IMG/VR virus record: IMGVR_UViG_3300025598_001756 | Location: 1-20,696 of that record | Direction: 5' to 3' (one strand) | Length of the DNA stretch: 20,696 nucleotides | Origin: a virus | Part shown: in pieces, positions 7,320 through 12,725 of the stretch | How the letters are laid out: each line of letters starts with the position of its first letter | Position numbering within the stretch: the stretch's first letter is position 1 | Made by a program: the position numbers and the translations under genes | Notes under the pieces: model-generated | Database searches by the model: none | What the model was told of the DNA's origin: nothing | The model's input: the letters and a program-made list of their open reading frames with translations, nothing else

Positions 7320-7684
7320 ATTTATTTCATGATCAAAAAAAATTTATGGTAGCCTGCGATCAAAAAGTTGATGCTTATGCCATTTCTCAGTATGCGATGT
7401 ATCTTAAACTAATTGACGAAGAAGTCAGCGAGCTTCATCAAGCTGTACTAGCCGATGATTTAGTAGAACAACTTGATGCGTTGATTGATATTCTAGTGGT
7501 CACTATCGGTGCCATACACAGCGCAGGGTTCGACGCCGAGGGTGCGTGGAAAGAAGTTATGTCTACTAATTTTGCTAAAATCGATAAAAGAACCGGAAAA
7601 GTCAAGCGTAGAGAAGATGGAAAAATTTTGAAACCGGAAGGGTGGGCTCCTCCTATGTTGAGCCCTTATATCAACAAATCATGA
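7316..7684 (+). CDS. MazG/HisE-like nucleoside triphosphate pyrophosphohydrolase
   Basis: A 122-residue all-alpha NTP pyrophosphatase of the MazG/PRA-PH superfamily. KLIDEEVSELHQAV supplies the EExxE metal-binding set (Glu35, Glu36, Glu39), and EQLDALIDILVV the paired ExxD (Glu51, Asp54) with Asp58. The tail NFAKID-GKVKRREDGKILKPEGWAPP matches the phage subgroup. Family members hydrolyse NTPs/dNTPs to monophosphates; phage forms have been linked to nucleotide-pool cleaning or ppGpp control, though this is not settled. The start at 7316 overlaps the preceding stop (ATGA); an upstream start at 7184 would only add a shadow of the previous gene. Confidence 0.85.
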   Translation: MNLFHDQKKFMVACDQKVDAYAISQYAMYLKLIDEEVSELHQAVLADDLVEQLDALIDILVVTIGAIHSAGFDAEGAWKEVMSTNFAKIDKRTGKVKRREDGKILKPEGWAPPMLSPYINKS

Positions 7685-7893
7685 GCTTGCATTTACAAAA
7701 ATTCATCGACAGAATGCGCGGTAATGAACATCGTAATAACAAAGATTTTGTTATGCCAATGTCAGATGCCAAGGGTATGCTCGCTGATTTAACTGAGCTG
7801 TTGCTAGAGCTAAATCATCTAAAAACCGCAAGTTCATCAGCTTTAACCAATAGTAGTGACGAAATTAACATATCAGGCGGTAACTTTAAGTAG
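7681..7893 (+). CDS. Small helical phage protein, function unknown
   Basis: A 70-residue protein starting in an ATGA overlap with the MazG-like gene. The first half contains LHLQKFIDRMRGNEHRNNKDFVMPMSDAKGML, followed by a leucine-rich helix (LADLTELLLELNHL) and a Ser/Asn-rich tail. The helix could dimerise. I do not recognise a named family. An in-frame upstream ATG at 7642 lies inside the previous gene and is unlikely to be used. Confidence 0.65.
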   Translation: MSLHLQKFIDRMRGNEHRNNKDFVMPMSDAKGMLADLTELLLELNHLKTASSSALTNSSDEINISGGNFK

Positions 7894-7899
7894 ATTTTG

Positions 7900-7907
7900 T
7901 ATAAATA
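7900..7907 (+). promoter_or_regulatory. T4-type late promoter TATAAATA
   Basis: A perfect match to the T4 late promoter core lies 23 nt before the GTG at 7931. With the core at about -13 to -6, the start falls near 7913, giving an 18-nt leader. The site lies just behind the stop of the preceding gene. Confidence 0.65.
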
Positions 7908-7930
7908 TAACTATACAGAAAGAATATAAA

Positions 7931-8221
7931 GTGAGCAGACCAAAACCGAAAATTTTAATAGAAGTTACAAACAAGTCTACCTACAAAACTGAGCAGATTT
8001 TATCAGCTGATGCTGTATATGCTGTATTTTTTCAAGGTAAACCTGTTAACCTACGAACAGTATATCAGCTTATAGCTTATCCTGGACCAAAATACAAAAA
8101 ATCCTCGTTTGGAAACAAAGGCCATGCATTTAACCTAGCTAAAAAATTAAATGAACAATTTAAAACCAATGATTTTGCTGTGTACGAATTAACCCAAGGT
8201 ACTCTTATCACCAAAGAATAA
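7931..8221 (+). CDS. Small basic protein, function unknown
   Basis: A 96-residue protein if it starts at the GTG at 7931 (VSRPKPKILIEVTNK). The frame is open further upstream to an ATG at 7856, but that part overlaps the previous gene and reads poorly, and the late promoter at 7900 would start transcription after it. The protein has a beta-rich first half (ILIEVTNKSTYKTEQILSADAVYAVFFQGKPVN). The second half (LIAYPGPKYKKSSFGNKGHAFNLAKKLNEQF) contains a helix and a Lys-rich loop. No family is recognised. Confidence 0.6.
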   Translation: MSRPKPKILIEVTNKSTYKTEQILSADAVYAVFFQGKPVNLRTVYQLIAYPGPKYKKSSFGNKGHAFNLAKKLNEQFKTNDFAVYELTQGTLITKE

Positions 8222-8224
8222 TGT

Positions 8225-8590
8225 ATGCGAGATAAAATCGAGCTTACTTCAACAATAATTAATCAATTACCCAAAGACCAATCTATTACCGTTGCTGATG
8301 CCGCGGTAGCATGGTGGTATAATCTCAGGACTGACGGCGGGTTAAGACTAACAGACGAAGGATATAATGTATTAGTTAAATTTTTAGAATTAGAATGTTA
8401 TAATTACAGCATCAAAGAATCAGACAACGTTAATAACAAAATGCTGTTATTGTTGGATAAAAAATTAACAATGCCCTACTACATAACAAAAAAGAAAAGC
8501 ATAATAACAATGATATCGTTTTTTAGTAGTAAAGAAGCCGTACTTATAAATTTGTATGGTGATTTAGAAAAATTTTTAAATAACTACTAG
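8225..8590 (+). CDS. Phage conserved protein, function unknown
   Basis: A 121-residue protein. The segment AVAWWYNLRTDGGLRLTDEGYNVLVKFLELECY (about residues 28-60) is distinctive and recalls a conserved hypothetical protein of T4-like phages. The rest is Leu- and Lys-rich with an acidic end (LINLYGDLEKFLNNY). The GGLRLTDEGY turn could be part of a winged-helix-like fold, but I cannot support a function. It starts 3 nt after the previous stop, so it is likely co-transcribed from the 7900 late promoter. Confidence 0.65.
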   Translation: MRDKIELTSTIINQLPKDQSITVADAAVAWWYNLRTDGGLRLTDEGYNVLVKFLELECYNYSIKESDNVNNKMLLLLDKKLTMPYYITKKKSIITMISFFSSKEAVLINLYGDLEKFLNNY

Positions 8591-8599
8591 TGTAGGTTT

Positions 8600-8607
8600 A
8601 ATAAATA
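8600..8607 (+). promoter_or_regulatory. Probable late promoter AATAAATA upstream of cspA
   Basis: AATAAATA fits the relaxed NATAAATA late core. The predicted start near 8613 would give an 18-nt leader that includes the AAAGGAA ribosome site of the cold-shock gene. Confidence 0.5.
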
Positions 8608-8631
8608 AAAGTATGTTTTTAAAGGAATAAA

Positions 8632-8835
8632 ATGACAACTGGAATCGTAAAATGGTTTAACGACGCAAAAGGATTTGGATTTATCACTCCAGATGATAAA
8701 GGAGCAGATTTATTTGCGCATTATACCCAAATTAAATCAGAAGGATTTAAAAGTTTGAAAGAAAATGCTCGTGTAAAGTTTGATGTGGTTAATGGCGCAA
8801 AAGGCCTACAAGCCAGCAACATAGAAGTATTGTAA
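8632..8835 (+). CDS. cspA: Cold-shock domain protein, CspA family
   Basis: A 67-residue single cold-shock domain. [18 protein letters not shown] carries the RNP1 motif KGFGF (residues 13-17). [10 protein letters not shown] is the RNP2 segment, with Leu/Ala where VFVHFS is usual. The C-terminus [16 protein letters not shown] is typical. Such proteins bind single-stranded RNA or DNA and act as RNA chaperones. Phage copies, known in pelagimyoviruses, may help phage mRNA translation. A clear AAAGGAA ribosome site lies 6 nt before the ATG. The gene ends directly before the tmRNA acceptor piece. Confidence 0.95.
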   Translation: MTTGIVKWFNDAKGFGFITPDDKGADLFAHYTQIKSEGFKSLKENARVKFDVVNGAKGLQASNIEVL

Positions 8836-8839
8836 CAGA

Positions 8840-8908
8840 ATCTGCCAGCAATGGCAACTATAGTTGAAAGGCATTGCGGACGCGGTTTCGATACCGCCAG
8901 GTCCACCA
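8840..8908 (+). ncRNA. ssrA: tmRNA acceptor piece of a circularly permuted, two-piece ssrA
   Basis: The 3' tRNA-like end of tmRNA lies upstream of the coding piece. GGACGCGG followed by TTCGAT and ACCGC forms the T-arm, and CAGGTCC-A-CCA ends at 8908. CAGGTCC pairs over all 7 positions (one G-U) with GGGCCTG at 8951, the 5' end of the coding piece. CTATAGTT (8858-8865) pairs with AACTATAG (8984-8991), and TGCC (8843-8846) with GGCA further out, as nested P2-like helices. The T-loop reads as 6 nt if the T-A pair closes the stem, one short of normal. The exact 5' end is uncertain. A 42-nt spacer, which itself folds into an AAACATT/AATGTTT hairpin, separates the pieces. Confidence 0.85.
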
Positions 8909-8950
8909 AATTCCTCATCTGAAACATTTTATTACTAGAATGTTTTGGAT

Positions 8951-9190
8951 GGGCCTGAAATGGATTCGACGTGGTGAGAATAAAACTATAGGGATCGGCA
9001 AGGTAGAAGCCGTAGGATTAAGGCAACTTAATCAAAGACACACAAAAAGTAAATGCAAACGCATCGAAAGGCGAAGTAACTGTAAGCGGTAAGGGAATTC
9101 GTTTCTCTGCTCGTTCTACAGCAAAAGCCGAAGCATTCGCAGTTTAATCACTGGCGTTGATCAACTATGATTAGAAACAGAAAATAGTAG
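8951..9190 (+). ncRNA. ssrA: tmRNA coding piece (permuted ssrA) with tag reading frame
   Basis: The piece begins GGGCCTGAAATGGATTCGACG, the conserved 5' end of tmRNA. The region AAATGCAAACGC resembles the GTCGCAAACGAC resume site of E. coli, so the resume codon is probably GCA at 9055. Reading from there gives 30 codons, starting ANASKGEV and ending STAKAEAFAV, with TAA at 9145. The end recalls the EEFAVAA tag of Caulobacter but lacks the final Ala-Ala. A shorter tag AKAEAFAV from GCA at 9121 is an alternative. tmRNA rescues stalled ribosomes with SmpB; no smpB lies in this window. The 3' boundary is uncertain but precedes the terminator. Confidence 0.85.
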
Positions 9191-9216
9191 AAAAAGACTA
9201 CTTCGGTAGTCTTTTT
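9191..9216 (+). terminator. Rho-independent terminator of the tmRNA
   Basis: AAAAAGACTAC and its complement GTAGTCTTTTT pair perfectly around a TTCG tetraloop (9202-9205), followed by more Ts. It ends the CspA-tmRNA unit. Confidence 0.9.
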
Positions 9217-9218
9217 TC

Positions 9219-9247
9219 TTGACATTTAAATTAGTCAAGTGTATACT
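9219..9247 (+). promoter_or_regulatory. Sigma70-like promoter for the DUF2061 gene
   Basis: TTGACA (9219-9224), a 17-bp spacer and TATACT (9242-9247). The -35 box begins within the T-tract of the tmRNA terminator. A leader with AGGAAAG follows before the ATG at 9273. Confidence 0.8.
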
Positions 9248-9272
9248 TTATTTTTACTAGGAAAGTTGTAAA

Positions 9273-9485
9273 ATGATTGAAAATAAATTAAGAAGTTTAG
9301 CCAAAGCTGTAAGTTGGAGAATTACAGGTTCTGTTGATACTTTTATTGTTAGTTGGTTTATTACTGGACAAGCAAAGCTAGCTAGTGGTATCGCACTAAC
9401 AGAGTTGGTAACTAAAATTGGGTTGTATTGGGCACATGAACGAATTTGGGATCGATCCAATTGGGGGAGAATTAAAAATGATTAA
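9273..9485 (+). CDS. DUF2061 small membrane protein
   Basis: A 70-residue protein with the DUF2061 pattern: RSLAKAVSWRITGSVDTFIVSWFITGQ, then a second hydrophobic stretch LASGIALTELVTKIGLYWAHERIWD. Two membrane helices are likely, so the product should sit in the inner membrane. The family has no established function. It has its own sigma70-like promoter and AGGAAA ribosome site. Its last codons overlap a possible 35-residue downstream frame. Confidence 0.9.
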   Translation: MIENKLRSLAKAVSWRITGSVDTFIVSWFITGQAKLASGIALTELVTKIGLYWAHERIWDRSNWGRIKND

Positions 9486-9585
9486 AAATTACGCTAATTT
9501 AATACTTATTTCTGTTTCTACCATAAATAAAATACTAAATACAGTTGTTGAAATACAACAAATAAAGATTACCAAAAAAGATTGA
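9478..9585 (+). CDS. Possible 35-residue protein, function unknown
   Basis: The ATG at 9478 overlaps the end of the DUF2061 gene by 8 bp and opens a 35-codon frame: a hydrophobic first half (ANLILISVSTI) then a polar, Lys-rich end (VEIQQIKITKKD). Overlap coupling and a membrane-like N-terminus are the only support. The stop lies within the -35 box of the next promoter. It could equally be non-coding, since the stretch also holds CATAAATA (9522) and TACTAAATACAG (9533) late-promoter-like motifs. Confidence 0.35.
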   Translation: MIKNYANLILISVSTINKILNTVVEIQQIKITKKD

Positions 9586-9609
9586 CAATACAAGCAATGA
9601 TGTTACAAT
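9582..9609 (+). promoter_or_regulatory. Sigma70-like promoter for the 47-residue gene
   Basis: TTGACA (9582-9587), a 16-bp spacer and TACAAT (9604-9609). The text after the -10 box (TACAATACAT) matches that of the promoter at 18617. Confidence 0.75.
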
Positions 9610-9637
9610 ACATTTATTGTTTAAAAAGAGAAAACAA

Positions 9638-9781
9638 ATGACTTCATTACATAGACCATTTAATACGATATCCAAACAGGCGTGCTCAATGCCCGCTACT
9701 TGGTCGTCTACGTTTAATCGTTTAGATAATGTAAGTTCAGTAGAGATTTATCCAGTGGTCCGGGAGGACAAGAATACTTAA
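9638..9781 (+). CDS. Stand-alone 47-residue protein, function unknown
   Basis: The frame opens MTSLHRPFNTISKQACSM and closes VEIYPVVREDKNT. It sits alone between a sigma70-like promoter (9582) and a rho-independent terminator (9814), with an AAAGAG purine stretch before the ATG. Such isolated, promoter-driven tiny genes in T4-like phages often encode early host-takeover proteins, but nothing in this sequence names a target. A single Cys16 and a Trp22 are notable. The same transcript could instead act as a small RNA. Confidence 0.55.
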   Translation: MTSLHRPFNTISKQACSMPATWSSTFNRLDNVSSVEIYPVVREDKNT

Positions 9782-9813
9782 GCAATATACTTAAAAATTC
9801 TTAAACTTCCTAG

Positions 9814-9843
9814 ACCCTGAAACTAACAATTTCAGGGTTTTTG
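9814..9843 (+). terminator. Rho-independent terminator
   Basis: ACCCTGAAA (9814-9822) and TTTCAGGGT (9830-9838) pair perfectly around a 7-nt loop and are followed by a T run. It closes the 47-residue gene unit. Confidence 0.9.
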
Positions 9844-9860
9844 TTTATAAGCGTTAAACT

Positions 9861-10016
9861 ATGACAGATGAAAATAAAAAACAACTACAGCAAGCCGAAT
9901 GGATTAAAGAACACGTGCTAACCAACGAACAACAACGAAAGTTGATTTTAGAAAAGTTAGAGCGTGCCTTGAAATATCAGCAAGCTTGGAAAGAACAGAG
10001 CGCGAAGATTACCTAA
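9861..10016 (+). CDS. Small helical charged protein, 51 residues
   Basis: The frame reads MTDENKKQLQQAEWIKEHVL, then TNEQQRKLILEKLERALKYQ and a Trp-containing end. It is almost entirely helix-forming, rich in Glu, Gln and Lys, with heptad-like leucines that suggest a coiled coil or helical hairpin. No strong ribosome site is visible, and the preceding terminator leaves its promoter unclear. No family is recognised. Composition makes it more likely coding than not. Confidence 0.55.
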   Translation: MTDENKKQLQQAEWIKEHVLTNEQQRKLILEKLERALKYQQAWKEQSAKIT

Positions 10017-10026
10017 GAAGGATCTC

Positions 10027-10113
10027 ATGACCGCGAAGTGTGAAGAACTCCGGGAACGTAGCCCGGGCAGTGCACTTAAAACATACTGCGAAAGAGGGCG
10101 TCCTGCCGGATGA
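10027..10113 (+). CDS. Possible 28-residue protein (alternatively structured RNA)
   Basis: A GAAGGAT ribosome site lies 3-9 nt before the ATG of a 28-codon frame that starts MTAKCEELRERSPGSALKTY and ends CERGRPAG. The ELRERSPGSALKTYCE text resembles short Cys-containing proteins seen in T4-like marine phages. However, the same DNA folds strongly: CCGGG/CCCGG with a 7-nt loop, enclosed by AAGTGT/GCACTT. It is more GC-rich than its surroundings, so an RNA function is equally possible. Confidence 0.35.
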   Translation: MTAKCEELRERSPGSALKTYCERGRPAG

Positions 10114-10211
10114 TAAGTTAGTGGCGATAACACTAATGTGTAAAAAGGCAGAGTATTAAAATGTATTGTCATCAGTACATTTTAATACACGTATTCGCAA
10201 GAGTACGTTAT
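10114..10211 (+). repeat. Hairpin-rich leader of tRNA-Tyr
   Basis: TTAGTG and CACTAA form a 6-bp hairpin with a GCGATAA loop, inside a CTGCC/GGCAG closing pair. Then GTATTAAAATGTA (10153-10165) and its perfect 13-nt complement (10176-10188) form a stem around a 10-nt loop. No T-tract follows, so this looks like a processing or stability hairpin for the tRNA precursor and not a terminator. Confidence 0.6.
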
Positions 10212-10295
10212 GGAGTAGAAGCATCAATGGTGATGCAGTGGACTGTAAATCCGCCGTCTTTGACACGCTTGGTTCGATCCCAAGATGCTCCACCA
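10212..10295 (+). tRNA. tRNA-Tyr (GUA)
   Basis: Anticodon arm GTGGA-CTGTAAA-TCCGC gives anticodon GUA. The variable arm is long (about 13 nt), as expected for bacterial Tyr. The T-arm CTTGG-TTCGATC-CCAAG is canonical, and CCA is encoded. The acceptor has a G-U pair and a mismatch at position 7. Confidence 0.9.
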
Positions 10296-10296
10296 A

Positions 10297-10308
10297 TACT
10301 AAATACAG
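10297..10308 (+). promoter_or_regulatory. TACTAAATACAG motif, late-promoter-like
   Basis: This 12-mer occurs three times in the window (9533, 10297, 14205). Its ACTAAATA core resembles NATAAATA with one change. It lies 4 nt before the ATG of the 10313 gene, so the predicted start is within about 2 nt of that ATG. Confidence 0.5.
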
Positions 10309-10312
10309 TATC

Positions 10313-10807
10313 ATGCTAAAAAAATTACACGACATTGATGTTTTACCTATTTTAACTGAATACATCCATTTAGAAAAAAAGATCGAATGGGCTGTAATGG
10401 GTCACAAAGGTAAACAAGCAGGTATTCAGCATCTAGCAGGGGAAAATATTTGGTCTAGTGCAGTTGGTAAAGGCCGAGGAATCGACCTTACCTGTAACGA
10501 GTTAAATCCGCATATTAAAAATACAATATTTGAAAAATTAATAGTAGATTACAAACTTACTAGAACTAGACTAATGTGGGTCAACGAAATGAGTTGCTAC
10601 AGTATACACAAAGATTCAACCCCTAGAATTCATATACCTTTAATCACTAACCCCGAGTGTTATTTTGTATTCAAAGATAACACCCAGGCTACTATAGAAC
10701 ACATGCCAGCAGGAGCTGTTTATTGGACTGATACTAGAAAATTTCACACCTTTATAAACTGTTCAACGCAATCTAGATTGCATTTGATAGGAGTAGTAGA
10801 AGAATGA
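10313..10807 (+). CDS. Aspartyl/asparaginyl hydroxylase-like 2OG-Fe(II) oxygenase
   Basis: A 164-residue protein with the double-stranded beta-helix pattern of aspartyl/asparaginyl beta-hydroxylases. Fe ligands His99 and Asp101 lie in YSIHKDSTPRIHIPL and His145 in KFHTFINCS, with a 2-oxoglutarate-anchoring Arg155 in SRLHLIGV. MPAGAVYWTD is the usual connecting strand. The frame is open through the tRNA-Tyr region, but the ATG at 10313 just after the tRNA and the late-like motif is the sensible start. The substrate is unknown; phage members could hydroxylate protein or small-molecule targets. It overlaps the next oxygenase gene by 4 bp. Confidence 0.82.
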   Translation: MLKKLHDIDVLPILTEYIHLEKKIEWAVMGHKGKQAGIQHLAGENIWSSAVGKGRGIDLTCNELNPHIKNTIFEKLIVDYKLTRTRLMWVNEMSCYSIHKDSTPRIHIPLITNPECYFVFKDNTQATIEHMPAGAVYWTDTRKFHTFINCSTQSRLHLIGVVEE

Positions 10808-11259
10808 AGCCTTTGGTATTATTGAATTATCCGTTGGATTTAACCCGGTTATTGACAGAAGCTGATGAAATTAAAAAAACAGCAGAATCGTATGTTGATG
10901 GTAGATACAACAACGCACTAGACTATTGGAAAATAGCTAGAGACTACGGCGAATATGGTAAACAAATCTTAGAAGATTTTGGCTTAGGTGGCAAACCTAG
11001 ATATTATTGGTTGGCACCAAACAGTTACTTGCCTGAACATACTGATCACAATACCCAATGTTCGATTAATTTTGTACTAAGTAAAAATTTAGCTCCTGTT
11101 ACTGTCGAAAACGTTGATTATTTTTATACACAAGCTTTGCTAAATACTTCCGTTCGACACTCGGTTCGCAATGGCCCGGAAGAAAGAATATTGTTTAAAA
11201 TATCTATTTTTGATAAGACCTTTGAAGAAGTGGCTGAAATAATCAAATACAAGTTATGA
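10804..11259 (+). CDS. 2OG-Fe(II) oxygenase-like protein (second of the set)
   Basis: A 151-residue protein, translationally coupled to its neighbours on both sides (ATGA overlaps). LPEHTDHNTQCSINFVL supplies His79 and Asp81, and SVRHSVRNGPEERILFKISI supplies His119 with Arg122 or Arg128 for co-substrate binding. The HxD-to-His spacing is shorter than in the first enzyme, so it is a divergent paralogue and not a recent duplicate. The N-terminal helices (TRLLTEADEIKKTAESYV) probably pack on the beta-helix. The substrate is unknown. Confidence 0.7.
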   Translation: MKPLVLLNYPLDLTRLLTEADEIKKTAESYVDGRYNNALDYWKIARDYGEYGKQILEDFGLGGKPRYYWLAPNSYLPEHTDHNTQCSINFVLSKNLAPVTVENVDYFYTQALLNTSVRHSVRNGPEERILFKISIFDKTFEEVAEIIKYKL

Positions 11260-11927
11260 AACAAATTAACTTTAATTATAGTTCAAACTCATTATCTAAA
11301 GTTGATATCGACGAGTTCATTGATTTACACTTTGAATTAAACAATAATATACCTTTTAATAACCCTTACTACGAAAATACCATGACACGATGGAGAAGTA
11401 GTAAGTTTAAAAGTTTAGAAGACGTTAGAAAAAAATATCAAGATAGTAAAATATTAAAATATTTAGAACCGTCTATTACCCAAGCACAAAAACATGGTAT
11501 TTTGGGCTGTTATGATTTTAATACCATGATGATTGGTAATCACCCTAGACTCCCAAAGAAAGATGGTATAGTAAAACATTTTCATCGTGGATCAACACCA
11601 GGTATAGATTGTAATATCTACACAATAGTTTATCCATTACTAATTAATAATCCTGTAACCGAATATGTATGGATGCATTGGGTAGAACACGATCACAAAA
11701 CAGTTGATTTTGATAATCTTATTCGAACACCGGAAGATCATCAAGTGGTCAAAGATATGAGAGCTTTTGCCATTCAAGATCGCACTAGACCAGAAATCCA
11801 TATTCCGTTTCCTAGTGCCAATGAACAATTAACTTTTGAATTTAATGGTACACATTGGTTACATTCGGTAGAAAATTCAAAGGATAATATATATTTTGTC
11901 GTTGCGATTAGTGATACTAGAGAATAG
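11256..11927 (+). CDS. Unassigned protein, possibly a divergent DSBH oxygenase
   Basis: A 223-residue protein coupled to the preceding oxygenase. DGIVKHFHRGSTPGIDC contains His108 and His110, and FNGTHWLHSVENSKDNIYFVVAISD near the end (His203) looks like the last strands of a double-stranded beta-helix. However, the acidic Fe ligand of HxD is not evident (HFH instead), and the segment between is longer than in the neighbours. It may be a non-catalytic or differently metallated relative of the adjoining oxygenases. The assignment depends mostly on context. Confidence 0.5.
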   Translation: MKQINFNYSSNSLSKVDIDEFIDLHFELNNNIPFNNPYYENTMTRWRSSKFKSLEDVRKKYQDSKILKYLEPSITQAQKHGILGCYDFNTMMIGNHPRLPKKDGIVKHFHRGSTPGIDCNIYTIVYPLLINNPVTEYVWMHWVEHDHKTVDFDNLIRTPEDHQVVKDMRAFAIQDRTRPEIHIPFPSANEQLTFEFNGTHWLHSVENSKDNIYFVVAISDTRE

Positions 11928-11948
11928 TGTATACCTTACGCTTCAGTT

Positions 11949-12698
11949 CTATTTGATTTTAACTAATTTTATAAGATAAGCAGTGACATCAATCTGCCAC
12001 CACTTTTTACCAAATCTCCAGTCAGCAGGAAAAGCGTGATGATTATTGTGCCATCCCTCTCCCCAAACAAATATACCTGTTAACCAATGATTGGTACTGG
12101 TATCTCTGGTTTGATAATCTTGCCATCCTAAAAAATGACTCAGTGTATTAATGAAACTGCCGGCATGCCATAATATAAAACTTGGAAATAACCACAAATA
12201 TATCACCGCAAATGGGTCAATAGCGTAACAAAACAACCCGTAACCAGCATGTACTAACCAATAATATTTGTGCATATTGATATGAAAATTACTGCGTAAC
12301 AAATCAGGAACGTACTTTACACGCGGATGATGAAGCATACTAAAAAATTGAATTTTCCACCAAGGTAAATGATGTGGACTGTGCGGATCTCTGTCAGTAT
12401 CAGTGAATCTATGATGTTCTCTATGTACCGCACACCAAGCAATACTACTTCCGGTACCACCAATGGTACCTAAAAATGTTCCGAGATATTCCCACCATTT
12501 TGGTGCGTTGTAACTTTTATGACTAAGCAATCGGTGATAAATCCCGCTCATTCCAATAGCCCCGGTTAAAAAATATACAAAAAAAGCCCAAGCATAATGA
12601 GACATCGAAGCATACATTATCATTGGTATCAGTGATAGGTGTACTAAGATTTGAAATAACAACAACGAGTTATATTTTTTAAATAAATGGTTTAGCAT
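11949..12698 (-). CDS. Membrane fatty-acid desaturase (acyl-CoA/acyl-lipid delta-9 type)
   Basis: A 249-residue integral-membrane desaturase. All three histidine boxes are intact: HRLLSH (55-60), HREHH (92-96) and HNNHH (217-221), which together hold the di-iron centre. Hydrophobic stretches at about 15-30, 36-52, 72-88 and 150-180 fit four membrane helices. The length suits a bacterial DesC-like enzyme without a cytochrome fusion. It should introduce a double bond into host acyl chains and change membrane fluidity during infection. It is the only sizeable minus-strand gene, ends tail to tail with the 11256 gene, and has a late promoter whose core ends exactly 5 nt before the ATG, so its message should be leaderless. 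Confidence 0.92.
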   Translation of the reverse strand: MLNHLFKKYNSLLLFQILVHLSLIPMIMYASMSHYAWAFFVYFLTGAIGMSGIYHRLLSHKSYNAPKWWEYLGTFLGTIGGTGSSIAWCAVHREHHRFTDTDRDPHSPHHLPWWKIQFFSMLHHPRVKYVPDLLRSNFHINMHKYYWLVHAGYGLFCYAIDPFAVIYLWLFPSFILWHAGSFINTLSHFLGWQDYQTRDTSTNHWLTGIFVWGEGWHNNHHAFPADWRFGKKWWQIDVTAYLIKLVKIK

Positions 12699-12703
12699 AA
12701 GTA

Positions 12704-12711
12704 TATTTATA
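12704..12711 (-). promoter_or_regulatory. T4-type late promoter TATAAATA for the desaturase (leaderless)
   Basis: Read on the minus strand, TATAAATA is followed by TACTT and then the ATG at 12698. With the T4 late core at -13 to -6, the transcript would begin at the A of the ATG. The site lies in the 27-bp gap between the divergent desaturase and the 12726 gene. Confidence 0.75.
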
Positions 12712-12725
12712 CTGTGGGAGATGTT

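Noticed and set aside
8874-9092. A 72-codon basic frame over the tmRNA
   Set aside because: The DNA is fully explained by the tmRNA acceptor and coding pieces.
10166-10312. An extended N-terminus for the 10313 oxygenase
   Set aside because: The extra 49 codons are a translation of tRNA-Tyr and its leader; the late-like motif and ATG at 10313 give a better start.
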